A stretch of 64,000 bases of DNA from Blepharisma stoltei (taxonomy: Eukaryota; Ciliophora; Heterotrichea; Heterotrichida; Blepharismidae), in NCBI GenBank assembly GCA_914767885.1, contig CAJZBQ010000063.1:546001-610000 (forward strand). Direction: 5' to 3'. Positions within the stretch are counted from its first letter, which is position 1. Every line of letters starts with the position of its first letter. Below are positions 1 through 10,853 of this stretch, in pieces. The notes beneath the pieces are model-generated. The model was given only the letters and a program-made list of their open reading frames with translations, ran no database searches and was not told where the DNA came from. The position numbers were made by a program, and so were the translations under genes.

Positions 1-280
1 TCTTGATTACCTCGCTTATAATGAATTTTTTTCTAATTGGCGCTTTTGACACAGGCTCATCAATTAAAGAAGTGTTTGGGGTCGGTAGCGGTTGTGTCCT
101 TGCTTTGCTGTTTATCATCACAGATCCTTGAGGTTTGATCTTTTTTGGCTTCAAGCTAGTTAGCGAGTTTCTTGATCTAATCAGCGGAGTATTTGCACGT
201 TTTAAGGAAGGGAGTTTATTATTAGGTGTCGATAATCTGGCCTTTTTAGCTATGCTGCTGTCTTTAAGGGCAGGTTTCAT
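1..280 (-). CDS. Basic protein of unknown function, C-terminus beyond window
   Basis: An open frame runs on the minus strand from an ATG at 280-278 to the window edge without a stop, giving about 93 residues. The peptide is rich in Lys, Arg, Ser, Thr and Pro, has no membrane segment and no motif I recognise, and looks like a disordered basic protein. The 3' end of the gene lies outside the window. Codon use resembles the other genes here. Function unknown; it could also be the first exon of a larger protein. Confidence 0.5.
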   Translation of the reverse strand, partial: MKPALKDSSIAKKARLSTPNNKLPSLKRANTPLIRSRNSLTSLKPKKIKPQGSVMINSKARTQPLPTPNTSLIDEPVSKAPIRKKFIISEVIK

Positions 281-477
281 TTAAGATTTTATGGGTATAA
301 GAAATGTGCAATTTTAAATATGCAAAAGTAGGTTCAGGCTTATTGAGATATTTTTTATATTTCAATTGATTTCTATTAGAAAAGAATTTTTTAATAAAAT
401 TCTGGGTATGGAAAAGACTATAGCAAATTTCTTGCATTTTTTAAAGATGTAATTGCTTATGACTTAAAGGATGTAAA

Positions 478-735
478 TTATGAGATTATTCTCTCTTCTA
501 TCTCATTCACTCGCCTCTTGCCGACTTCTTCGTCATCGTCACTTATAGAAATAGCATCAAGTTTTCCTAATGTAGCAACCATAGTTTGAAATTCTGGGCT
601 TTTTATTAGAAATGTGGATGGATTGACTGTGCTTTGCAGTCTATAGCTGAGGTTTGAGAATTGCATGTTTGGCGCAGGTGCTCTCATTTTAGTTAAAGCC
701 CTTGAGAAATGTTTTGCATATGCGAACAACCCCAT
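478..735 (-). CDS. Small hypothetical protein (85 aa)
   Basis: A minus-strand ORF from ATG at 735 to TAA at 478. The first 35 residues (MGLFAYAKHFSRALTKMR...) are basic and hydroxylated and could be a mitochondrial presequence; the C-terminal half is acidic, with DAISISDDDEEVGKRR. No domain is recognised. It ends about 200 bp before the next minus-strand gene starts. It is kept as a gene because of its length and coding-like composition, but it is not conserved enough for me to name. Confidence 0.45.
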   Translation of the reverse strand: MGLFAYAKHFSRALTKMRAPAPNMQFSNLSYRLQSTVNPSTFLIKSPEFQTMVATLGKLDAISISDDDEEVGKRRVNEIEERIIS

Positions 736-877
736 ATTTTATAATTAAACTTCATAAAATTGGCTTTTATGATATTTCTTAATGCTTTCTATTATATGTG
801 CTTCTTTAATTTGCAACATTAAAATTTAATTTAAAAAATTATGAGACTATTCTTCAATTAATATTGAAAAAGAACCT

Positions 878-1262
878 TACTCCCTCCCCCCTCCGTGAGT
901 GAACAAAACCATTAGAAAAATCGCTGTTTTTTGCCCAAAAACCCACCCTCCGTGAGTGAACAAAATTTTTTTAATAGAAAAATTTTTTATGGAAAAAAAA
1001 TTTGATATATAAAATGATAATTAGTATAATGAAATCTCTAAACTAATTCTGTTTAATTTTAAACGAATTGCTTTTTAAAACATAAATTTTATAAATTAAA
1101 TTAACATTTGCTTTCCAATTTTTGCGAATTAGGATTTTTTTTAAATTTCGAAAAAAAATATTTTTATAAAATTTATATATAAATTTTTTTTAAAAAAAAA
1201 AAAATTAACCCCCTCCGTGAGTGAACAAAATTTTTTTGTTCACTCACGGAGGGGGGGGGAGT
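878..1262. mobile_element. MITE family M1, intergenic copy
   Basis: A 385-bp element flanked by TA at 878-879 and 1263-1264. The left end reads TACTCCCTCCCCCCTCCGTG, and CCTCCGTGAGTGAACAAAA is repeated once inside (about 947). The right end is a hairpin: CCCCCTCCGTGAGTGAAC, a T-rich loop, then its complement and GGGGGAGTTA. The interior is AT-rich and non-coding. It is the best-preserved intergenic copy of the commonest repeat in the window and has no transposase, so any movement would be in trans. Confidence 0.85.
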
Positions 1263-1522
1263 TATTAATTTTCTGTATAGAACCAAAATATTTATTGGAT
1301 ACAAAATCTTAAACTCATTAAAAAATATGAGAGAATAATTATTAAAAAATAAAAATGCATTTCCCAGATTACAAATATATATATACTTATCAATAATCTT
1401 TCATCCTCTATAAACTGTCAATCAAAAAACAGCCAAATTCTTTTTCTCTAATCTGTACCAAAATTTAATTCTGTTCAATTATAAATAATCCAATCATTTT
1501 TTTCACAAATCAGAAAATCACA

Positions 1523-2113
1523 ATGCTACACACTTTGCGGGCTTTATTAATTTCCTCCTATGGAAAATCATTAATTGTTTCAAGTGCTCAAGATATATCT
1601 GATGACTGTAATTCTGAATTCAATAGCACAATAGACAATAATCCTCAAAATCCTTGTAAAATAAATAATCCTGGAAAATCAGACGATTCCAATGAGTCTA
1701 GCGAATTATTTTTGTCGATCGCACTCGTAGTTGGGATCTCATCTGTACTGTAAATCCTATTTAGAATGTGCATCTGCTGCATAGCTTTAAAAATCATAAG
1801 CAAAGCCTTTGAAAATCGAAGACCGAATGCTCAAAGTCTCCAGTTACATAGAGAAAATAGACTGAGAGTTACAAAAGATATGATTGATAAACTGTATCCT
1901 ATAGAAAAATATAAAGATGGGACTTCAATTAAAGGGGAGCCTACCTGCACCATTTGTTTAGTTGACTTTTCAGAAGGACAAAATGTAAGAAAAACCAATT
2001 GTTTGCATACTTTTCATGCAGAGTGCTTAGACGAGTGGCTTTTTTCTCAATATTCTCATAGATGTCCTAACTGTAACAAGATTCTATTTGATCAGCAAAT
2101 TCATAATATGTAG
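1523..2113 (+). CDS. RING-H2 membrane protein, probable E3 ubiquitin ligase
   Basis: Starts at ATG 1523. The frame is stopped by a TAA that lies inside a 15-nt intron, GTAAATCCTATTTAG (1750-1764); splicing gives 191 aa. Residues 1-20 resemble a signal peptide, and a hydrophobic stretch around residues 65-95 (SELFLSIALVVGI...CICCIALKII) is a membrane span bridging the splice. The C-terminal 50 residues form a RING-H2 finger: CTIC, then CLHTFHAEC, then CPNC, the C3H2C3 ligand pattern that binds two zincs and an E2. The order signal peptide, membrane span, cytosolic RING-H2 fits membrane ubiquitin ligases. The substrate cannot be read from sequence. Confidence 0.82.
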
Positions 2114-2134
2114 TAAAATTAATTAGATAAGAAA

Positions 2135-4296
2135 ATGACTGAAAACTCTATATCTCCTAAAGCAGATAAAAGCATTTCTTTCTTCAAAACCTCCAGAAAA
2201 TATGAGCCAAAGATGGAATAGGCCCTAGCAAACCTGCTCTTCTCAGCCAAGAATTTTCCTCATGCCAAGTCCTACCATCGGATCAACTGAACTTGGACTT
2301 CAGGGATAGGATGGCTGAAGAAATTGGTCGGCATCAAGGCACGTAGGACTAAGGCTGACTCCACCATTTAAATTGGAACGTATTTTGTGGGTACTTCAAC
2401 CCCCTTTAAATTGGGAACAAAATTATTTTTAAATAGGAAAATTTAAATGGTTCAAATAGACCAAATTTGATAGACAAAATGCAAGTAGATGTTATTTAAA
2501 CAGTTTTAAAAAACTAAATTGATTAATTTTTTTATTTAAATCTTTATAAAAATAAATTAAAATTCAAAGTATTTTGCTCAATTATATTCTTTAACAATAT
2601 AAAAAATTTGTAAAATTAATTTTGACTTAGTTTAATAGAAATAGGGCAATAAGAATGCTATTTAAACAGTGTCACACTGAACCGATTAATTTTTATATTA
2701 TTTCTTCATAAAAAATAAATTAAAATTTAAAGTATCGTGCTCAATTAATAATTTTCAGGATTTTTAATTTAAAAGGGGAGTTAGTAGTTAGGCGCCCGGT
2801 CTTTACTTTATTCAAGGCCAGCAGGTAGATTATCTAAGGCAAGATGGAAGCACTCCACAGTTCACCGGATTCCAATGAAGAAGATACAATTTAATTGGTT
2901 GCAATCACATTAAATACAAGTGTTTTGGTCAAGACAACTGACGTGAGGTATGTAGATAAACCACCTTGCCATCGCTAGATGCAGGTAATAACTATATTTA
3001 GTCATAGCGTGATGAGCTTTGGTTTTGATTTTGCCATAAAATGGTCGACAGCCTCTCTAAATGGGCTTGCAGGATAAACCTAAGTTTTTTTACTGCAGCC
3101 TTTTATAGTCAAAAATGACGGAGGGTTTTTTCCGGGGTTTTCAGGAAAAACCCTAATGAATTTTTCACAAAAGTATAATGAAAAAAACCAACCTTGTGCA
3201 AGATGGAATTCGGAATTGAAAGGGGTGTCAGCAATATCAGTGAGGTTCCTCCTGATTGATCAGTTGCGTCCTGGAACTACGAATTTTTATCTTAGCCTAC
3301 AGGTGACCAGAAAAATTGTTTTCGAATTTTCTAGAACCAAACCCCGTTGGTGTACTGCATGGTGACCTAAAATTTCCGACTACCAGGTAGCATGTCTGTT
3401 ATGAGCAAGAATTTGAAGGTTGTGAGACGATTGTCGACGAGAAGACGATTGGAACCTTATGGAAGAGAATCAGGATCCTCGGATCCAGACAGTGAGCTTT
3501 CCTATAATCTAGCTAAGTTAAGTGTAAAGTTTAGATACAATGCGATTTCTTTCTTATTTGGTTTGCATTTTTAGAGTTTAGAGTTAAGATTGTAGCAAGT
3601 CTCAAAAACTAGATCTTTAAGGCCATATCTCAGCTATAATAAGCAGATCCCGATAAAATACTTGTCAAAAAGTTTTTATCCAGAAAAATGAGGAAAAAAA
3701 CACAGGTAGATTTTTTCCTTTATACTTTTGTGAAACCATTGGGTTTTCATCCTGAAAAAATCTGGAAATAACCTTCCTCGTTTTGGGCTGTAAAAAGGCA
3801 GCACGAAATAACCCTCGGTTTTTTTTTCGTCACAATCCTTCTAAATGCAAGGTTAAAATTAAGGCTTTTCAAATCCTCCAAGGTTGACTCCTGCTCCTAT
3901 GTCGCTATGAAAAACGGACAAGCTGTCGCCGTTCCTTACAACACCAATTCCCCCACAAATAAAAGCTTATACTCAAATCATCCAAAGCTAACAGAAAAGC
4001 GAAGCTTGTCTCACGACGTTCATAAAATCAGGCACCATTTGCATGCTGGAATGACCTCAAAACCTCTTGAGCCATATTCCCCAGACGCCCAAAGATCTAG
4101 ACTTCGGAGCGAGGACTTTGTGATTCCTTATAAAAATACTTCACAAATTATTATTGGAGACAGAAACTCTAAATATAAAAGACATTTTTTAACAACAGCT
4201 CAAAATTTATTAAAGAAGCCAATTTTGCAGATGACGACTAATTTGGGGATTCTATCTGAAAAGACTAAGTGGATTAAATATAAAGAAGACTGCTAG
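2135..4296 (+). CDS. Unknown protein split by a 1.7-kb composite IES
   Basis: ATG at 2135 opens a short frame (MTENSISPKADKSISFF...) stopped by TAG at 2219. A 129-residue frame ends at TAG 4296. Removing 2219-3897, between TA at 2219-2220 and TA at 3898-3899, turns the stop into TAT and joins the two parts in frame (..PKME-YVAMKNGQ..), giving 160 aa. The product is basic and Ser/Pro-rich with no known domain. That this is one gene is inference from the frame match, the TA borders and the repeat-laden middle; the two parts could instead be separate genes. It lies 21 bp after the RING gene and 31 bp before the exchanger. Confidence 0.55.
2219..3897. mobile_element. Composite IES with nested repeats
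   Basis: A 1679-bp segment between TA dinucleotides inside the preceding gene. In order it holds a GC-richer repeat (2220-2370, resuming after about 2785 to 3110) resembling the SINE-like class S, an M4-type element (about 2392-2781), and an element about 3110-3850 whose ends are inverted copies of each other: CACAAAAGTATAATGAAAAA near 3167 against its relaxed complement near 3720, each beside GGAAAAACC-like runs. Small ORFs inside (3156-3365, 3392-3574) overlap the repeats and are not credible genes. Confidence 0.55.
2392..2781. mobile_element. MITE family M4 copy (CTTTAAATTGG ends)
   Basis: Left end about CCCCCTTTAAATTGGGAAC, right end AATTTAAAAGGGGAG followed by TTAG. The interior holds two tandem, diverged copies of a segment containing AAAGTATTTTGCTCAATTA / AAAGTATCGTGCTCAATTA. 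A second copy in the other orientation lies near 53407-53755. The left TA is uncertain (2392-2393 proposed). Confidence 0.6.
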
Positions 4297-4327
4297 GGAA
4301 GGTTTGGGTAATTTAATTTGATAATAA

Positions 4328-5815
4328 ATGGAAAGCTTGCTTGGTGTTGAGGTCTTTCTTGCTGTAATTATCCTAATTTTGTATATTTTGACAGCTGAAT
4401 TAATTGAAAAATCCAAGTGTGACTATTTGCATGAAACGACGATAGCAATTGGGCTTGGGATGATAGGAGGGCTAGGATTCTATTTCCTTGCAGGGGATCA
4501 AAAAATTGAGTTTTCAACAGGGATCTTTTTCTACTTTGTTTTACCTCCAATAGTATTTGCAGCTGGCTACACGCTGAAATCTAGAAATTTCTTTCTGAAT
4601 TTTGGGTTCATTGCTTTATATGGATTCCTAGGTACATTTTTTTCCTTTCTCACATTAGCGATTATGGCAATATTCTTCAATGAGAACGGAGCAGTCTCAG
4701 ATACTGACAAAATTTCTACAAAAGACTGTTTACTATTAGCAAGTGTTCTTTCAGCAACAGATACTGTGGCCGCCATCACTGTGGTAAAAGAATCTAAATT
4801 CCCAAGACTCCATTCAATTTTATTCGGCGAAGGAGTGATGAATGATGCTGTAGCCATTGTCCTATTCAGAACTGTCGCTTATATTGGTGATGAATTTGAC
4901 GCCCTTGATGGTTTAAACCTGTTATTAAGCTTTTTATATATGACAGGAACAAGCATATTAATTGGTTTAGGGCTTGGGCTATTAGCTGCATATATTTTAA
5001 AGAAATTTGGATCAATGGGAGATCACCCAGATAGGGAAACTGCTTTTATTATACTCATGGGATACATGTCTTACATTGTATCTGAGCTTTTAGACTTATC
5101 AGGGATTATGGCAATTTTTGTATGTGGGGTCACTATGGCTCATTATGCTTGGCATAACTTGTCTAGAGATTCACAACAAGGGACAAATCTTGTATTTTCA
5201 GCCTTTTCTCAAGGCGCTGAAGCACTAACTTTTACATATTTAGGAATGACAGTGACAACAACAGGATGGGAAGACTGAAATATTTTATTTTTACTATGTA
5301 TGTTTGTAGCCATGGTTGTCGGCAGAGCCGCTTCTATTTTTATGTCATCTGCTATTGTCTATTTACTCCAATGGGGACACTTTGGCTTGGACTCTAAAAG
5401 CATTTGTGTAGCCTGGTTCACTGGTCTGATCCGTGGAGCAATTGCTTTTGCCTTGGTTTTACAAATAGAAAGTGAGCACCAAAAGGTTTTAGTGTCTACC
5501 ACCCTTGGCATTGCTTTATTAACTACAATATGCTTAACGAACTTACTATCGCCTTATACAAGATTTATAGGACTAGAATCAAGCTCATCTCAAGAAATTT
5601 ATTTTGAATTGATGTCAAAAACAGCTAACACAGATGATAAAATTTATACCCAAACAATAGAAAGCTCAGGGCTGTCTTGGTTTCATAGGAATTGGCAGAA
5701 AATTGATGAGAAATATTTAACGCCGATTTTTGGAGGAATGAAAATTGAAGAAGAACAGAAAAAAGTGTGGGATAAGCTGTGGGCGGATGATGAAATTGAG
5801 ATTAATAAACTTTAA
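4328..5815 (+). CDS. Na+/H+ exchanger (NHE/CPA1 family)
   Basis: A 495-aa antiporter when TGA at 5276 is read as Trp (..GWEDWNILFLL..); under the standard code it would split in two. About eleven hydrophobic helices are visible. Family marks: FYFVLPPIVFAAGY (amiloride-region helix, near residue 70), SATDTVAAITV, GEGVMNDAVAIVLF (the ND pair of electroneutral exchangers, near residue 175), GRAASIF and GLIRGAIAFAL. The short hydrophilic C-terminus of about 80 residues has a Trp/Lys-rich end (KKVWDKLWADDE). It would swap Na+ for H+ across the plasma or an organelle membrane. No intron or IES is seen. Start is the first ATG; the helix begins at once (VEVFLAVIILILY). Confidence 0.9.
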
Positions 5816-6114
5816 TGAGATATTTTTCTAGAAAGCTAAATATAAATAATAAATCGATATTAATTAAAAATATAGTGATTTTATACCCATTTTCTTAAAT
5901 TATTTTTCTTAATTAATTTCATATTTTTATTCTGATGCCACGACAAATATGACGATTTCCATTTAACAAAATTTCTTATGACATATTTTGAGTCTGAATT
6001 TTCAAGCCTTTTTAAGGCTTTCAACATGGCTTACTTTTATGCATTGACTGTGAGGAATAAACTAAGTAGTTTTTGTCAAACTTAATCTTTTCTCATACCC
6101 CATCCTAATCAAAT

Positions 6115-6996
<882 letters not shown>

Positions 6997-7098
6997 CATT
7001 GACTGTATTTTTGAATAAAAATAATAAATACCCTTTTATTAAAACAGAAATTTATAATAGATCTATATATCTTTTAAAATGGTTAAAATTTGTTATAA

Positions 7099-10000
7099 AT
7101 GGGGCCAGTAACATCTAGATCTGAGAGTAACCAAACAAATTCCTTTATCAACGTCTGCATATAGATAAATGGTGTGTGACGTCTGACCTCTCCTTTCAGT
7201 TCCGGTTATCTTGCATTCCGCCATGATTTTTGAAGTCGTTGATTGGCCTAACATTATCTGGTGTCCTGAAGCAAGGAATTTAGGTAAATCCACGATATTG
7301 TGGACTAATCCAATAGGCAACTCGTTTTTGCCAGCAGCACTCAAGCCAGTGGGTGACCGAGATGGAGCAGGGTGACTTATCTGCTCAAGCAGCTACTGTA
7401 GTCTGCCCCGAATAGCAGGAGTGATTGAGTTTTTTTCCAGGATTACCTGAAAAAGGGGACTGATTAGACGACTCAAAGGCTGCCCCTCTACTGAAAGGGT
7501 TCCTTTAATGAATCAAAACACGCCAAGGGCTGGCTGGTGGAGTAATTAGATGGCAAAGGGACAGAGTTGGAAATTTTGATACCCGGTTAAGGAATTCTGA
7601 CCCAATATGATATAATCCCTTGCATAAAATTTCATTTTGCTTATTTATGGTTGGTCAAGCACAGATGCCAACAGATGCCAACACCCCCACCCCCACCCCC
7701 ACCCCCCCCCACCCCCACCCCCACCCCCCACCCCCCCACCCCCACCCCCCACCCCCACCCCCACCCCCACCCCCACCCCCACCCCCACCCCCACATGCAT
7801 GGATCCCACCCCCACCCCCCCATGCATGGATCCCACCCCCACCCCCCCATGCATGGATCCCACCCCCACCCCCTAGTATATATGGATCACACCCCCACCC
7901 CCTATGTTAATAGATCCCACCCCCTCCACCCCCCACCCCCTCTATCATATAGGTAAACATATAAGTATCAAATCTTACAAATAAGACATACAATAAAATT
8001 TTAGTTAATTCATAAATGGATTCATAAATAAATATTAATGACCATAAGTATATTTAGCATAGACTGATATAGCCAATATATTAGTAATACATTTAAAATA
8101 AAATAATTGCAAAAAAACTTGTTACATAGAAAGGAATCAATAAATGACTCAAAAAATATTTTTGATATCTCTTATAAAGTCTTTACTCCCTCCATTTAAT
8201 AACGAACACTTTTTTAGTTCGTTATTAAATGGGTCTAACTTATAAAATTTTTGGAAAAAAAATATATAAAAATTATATTAAATATCTATGATTTTTCATA
8301 TAAAAATTTCAATAAAGGGTTAATAATAAAAAAGTCAAATGATGACAACATAAAGATAAAGCGCCTGAATTCTATAAATTTAAAAAAAAATAATCTCCTT
8401 CATGAGCAAACGATATTTTTTGTTCACTTACGGAGGGGGAAGTAAAGCACCATCTTAAGATTAAGCCACTATTAGCTCTTATTTATTATTCTTTGATCGA
8501 TTATGCTTGTCTTTATCTTACTCTAACTACTTAAAATTAATAAACTGTAAAGACTAAATTAGCTTATATAAATTTTATAGTAAATTTTGTTCGTTATTAA
8601 ATGGCCTAACTCCCCCCCCTCCGTAAGTGAACAAAACCATTAGAAAAATCGCCATTTTTTGCCCAAAACCCACCTCCGTGAGTGAACAAAAAATTTTTTA
8701 TGTAAAAAAATTTGATATATAAATGATAATTAGTACAAAGAAATCTAAAGCTAATTCTGTTTAATTTTAAACGAATTGCCTTTTAAAACATAAATTTTAT
8801 AAATTAAATTAATATTTGCTTTCCAATTTTTGCGAATTAGGATTTTTTTAAATTTCGAAAAAAAAAATAATTTTTATAAAATTTATATATAAATTTTTTT
8901 AAAAAAAAAAAATTAACCCCCTCCGTGAGTGAACAAAATTTTTTTGTTCACTCACGGGGGGGGGGGGAGTAAGGAAAAATTTTTAGAAAAAAAAAATGAC
9001 GGTTTTGTTCGTTATTAATGGCGGGGGGGAGCTAGCCTGCATTCTTTGAAAATTTTTGACCTTTATATGATTTAAACACGAGGTATGTGCTTGAAGGTTC
9101 ATTGAAAATATGCTTCCTTGTTAGCACACTGTATCCGATCTTCCTCTTTCATCCCTATGACTTTGAATTTTTTTATGCTGTGAGCAATTAATATGCTTTA
9201 ATTGCCTTTAATACAGTTTACATTATATAGGGGGGTGGCATCTATTAATGGAATGGGGGTGGGTGGGATCCATAGATGCAAGGGGGATGGGGGGGGTGAT
9301 CCATACAGGGGTGGGGGTGTGATGCATACATCCAAACTGGGGGGGTGGGGGTTGGGGGGTTGGCATCTGTGCTTGACCATATGGTAAATTGATTTTAAAA
9401 TGTCAAAAAAATTTCAACATACCATAGACTCAGTTTTATATATAATGACATGTCAAAATTTTTTGAAATTTTAAAATCAATTTACCATAAATAAGCAAAA
9501 ATAAAATATTAGCAATACATTATAGCCACTACTTAAAAATCAGTGGTTTCAGCCGAGGCTAAGAAGTGCCTGATGTGGAAGCCACTTAATTCATTTGTAC
9601 CACCAGACAGCCGTAAAGAGTTCCAACTTTTAAGCAGAGGGCTTTAAATATTTCTATCTTAATTAACTACTAACCTTTATCCACTTCTGCAGCCATATAG
9701 ACAGTTTAAATTTGGATGATTCCCGCAGCAGTTCTCTTGCGTCTTCACTTGTAGAAGAAGTTTTTGTTCAAAATCCAAACCAAGTTACAATCACTTTTAA
9801 ATGAAGTGAAGGGGGAACTGACGTTTATTTATCAGGCTCTTTCAATAATTGATCTGAAAAACTTGAAATGGAGCAGCTCGGGAACGATTTTGTGATATAT
9901 AAGCAGCTTGATCGGGGAGTTGTATATGAGTATAAGTTTATTGTAGACGGGACTTGAAAATGCGCTCATGACCAGCCTATCAAAAAAGACCAAAACGGAA

Positions 10001-10852
10001 ATTTTAACAATTGGATTGATATTACATTATATAAGAAAATTTAAAAGCTGCCAGTTTCGCCTACCTACTGCGGGGTTGCCAAATCAGAGCTTCCACATTT
10101 TTATAGATGCTTGGGACGACTGACTGCTTGGATAACTGTCTCTGCTGGCAAAAAACTTCTTCAGAGCATGTTTTTAAACTCTGTTGACAGTTTCATCGGC
10201 TCAAGAGTGAGCAAATTCTGTATTCTTGACAGCGTGGCAACTAAAGGTTCCTTTGCTGCCGCAGGACTGAAGTGAAAAGCCTCAGACCTTTCAGATTCCC
10301 TTGGGACATGCTAAATAGTATGTGCCTTCCTTTCAAGTTTCTTGCCTGTCGTTGCCGGGATAAAATTCTCAAGTAAATCCAAGCCTCATAATTAAAAGGC
10401 ATGGAGTAAGTGGTGCCGATCTGCAGATCAGTATCTTACTATCATCGCCAATTTATGTTTTAAATAATTGGATTGATACAGGAACTCTACAGGAAATTAA
10501 TTTAGAAGAAAATACCAAAAATTCTAATGAGTACACCCAAGAGTATTGTTCTGATTTCACAACTATGGACCCTGATATATTGCCTGAGCATCTCCACTAT
10601 GTCCTTGCTAATCATTCTAACTCATTTGATTATAAACAAAAAGAGACCATTCCTCACAACTCCTCAATCCGCCAAACAAATAATGAACTCGGAGGGGAAA
10701 ACAGTCTAAATAAAAATGAGCTACCAATCCCAGCTCATGTAATTTTAAACCACGCAGGAGTAAGGGCTAACGAAAGAGTAATCGGGCTTACTACAACTCA
10801 AAGGTACCGACAGAAATTTATAACAACTATGTATTACAAGCCAATTAAATAA
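7099..10852 (+). CDS. AMP-activated protein kinase beta subunit
   Basis: Three blocks join into 252 aa after removing 7160-9697 (2538 bp) and 10020-10476 (457 bp). Block 1 is MGPVTSRSES..., with Gly2 and Ser6 as in N-myristoylated beta subunits. Block 2 is the CBM48 glycogen-binding domain: VTITFKWSEGGTDVYLSGSF, NNWSEKLEM, YEYKFIVDGTWK; its Trps are TGA codons. Block 3 is the C-terminal ASC domain that binds alpha and gamma subunits, with DILPEHLHYVL, PAHVILNHAGV and a C-terminal RQKFITTMYYKPIK. The kinase complex senses energy charge. The stop is TAA at 10850. Domain calls are firm; the first junction is inferred from frame, TA borders and the expected MG start. Confidence 0.88.
7163..7620. 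mobile_element. S-type (SINE-like) repeat inside AMPK-beta IES
   Basis: GC-richer than its surroundings. It starts AAATGGTGTGTGACGTC, like the AAAATGGCGACACGTGTC start of the copies at 23360 and 43338, and ends near GACCCAATATGATATAATCC, like their CCAATATGGCTAGCGC box. The minus-strand ORF across 7093-7344 is an accident of this repeat. Confidence 0.5.
7635..7950. repeat. C-rich microsatellite and 27-bp minisatellite, left arm
   Basis: TTTGCTTATTTATGGTTGGT, a doubled CAGATGCCAA, then about 115 bp of CCCCCA/CCCCCCA units, then three copies of a 27-bp unit containing CATGCATGGATCCCACCC and two decayed ones. The motif returns inverted at 9225-9380, so this is one arm of a large inverted repeat. 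The Pro/His/Thr-rich ORFs here exist in all frames and are not genes. Confidence 0.85.
8236..8442. mobile_element. Decayed MITE M1 nested in M3
   Basis: TA at 8236-8237 and 8443-8444. Only the right end is well kept: TTTTTTGTTCACTTACGGAG then GGGGAAGTA. The 64-codon ORF across it (8251-8445) is low complexity and rejected as a gene. Confidence 0.5.
8607..8969. mobile_element. MITE M1 nested in M3
   Basis: TA at 8607-8608 and 8970-8971. Starts TAACTCCCCCCCCTCCGTAA and ends TTTTGTTCACTCACGG then a G run and GGGAGTA. Its interior aligns along its length with the copy at 878-1262, for example GATAATTAGTACAAAGAAAT. Confidence 0.85.
9225..9500. repeat. G-rich inverted satellite arm plus AT hairpin
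   Basis: The complement of the left arm: GGGTGGGATCCATAG, G runs, then GTTGGCATCTGTGCTTGACC. It is followed by a hairpin whose arms are ATGGTAAATTGATTTTAAAA (9380) and its complement ending at 9488, then CATAAATAAGCAAAA, which closes the inverted repeat with 7635-7650. Confidence 0.75.
10020..10476. mobile_element. S-type retroposon-like IES in AMPK-beta gene
   Basis: The 13-bp direct repeat AATTGGATTGATA lies at 10009-10021 and 10466-10478, and its last two bases are the TA borders. Removing one repeat plus the insert restores NFNNWID-TGTLQEIN. The insert is GC-richer than the gene and starts near AATTTAAAAGCTGCCAG, resembling the class-S terminus. The direct repeat looks like a retroposition target-site duplication. 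Confidence 0.75.
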
Positions 10853-10853
10853 T

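Larger units (their letters stand above)
8184..9032. mobile_element. MITE family M3 (ATTTAATAACGAAC ends) hosting two M1 copies
   Basis: TA at 8184-8185 and 9033-9034. The left end CTCCCTCCATTTAATAACGAAC is half of a hairpin closed by GTTCGTTATTAAATGGG; the right end is GTTCGTTATTAATGGCGGGG followed by GGGAGC. Nested inside are a decayed M1 (8236-8442) and a better M1 (8607-8969), each with its own TA flanks, so M3 inserted first. Confidence 0.7.
7160..9697. mobile_element. 2.5-kb nested IES in AMPK-beta gene
   Basis: Bounded by TA at 7160-7161 and 9698-9699. An imperfect direct repeat sits at the borders (CCTTTATCAACGTCTGC at 7143, CCTTTATCCACTTCTGC at 9674). Inside, in order: an S-type repeat (about 7163-7620), a C-rich satellite arm (7635-7950), element M3 with two M1 copies nested in it (8184-9032), a G-rich inverted satellite arm (9225-9370), a 110-bp hairpin (9380-9490) and about 200 bp without clear identity. 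No protein gene is seen. Confidence 0.75.

Noticed and set aside
5276-5278. Apparent stop splitting the exchanger into two genes
   Set aside because: TGA is Trp here; the frame continues through conserved exchanger motifs without a break.
7093-7344. Minus-strand ORF of 83 codons with protein-like composition
   Set aside because: No ATG start, antisense to the AMPK-beta first exon, and mostly inside an S repeat within an IES.
7620-7956. Overlapping Pro/His/Thr- and Gly/Val/Trp-rich ORFs in all frames
   Set aside because: Products of the CCCCCA satellite; every frame is open because the repeat lacks stops.
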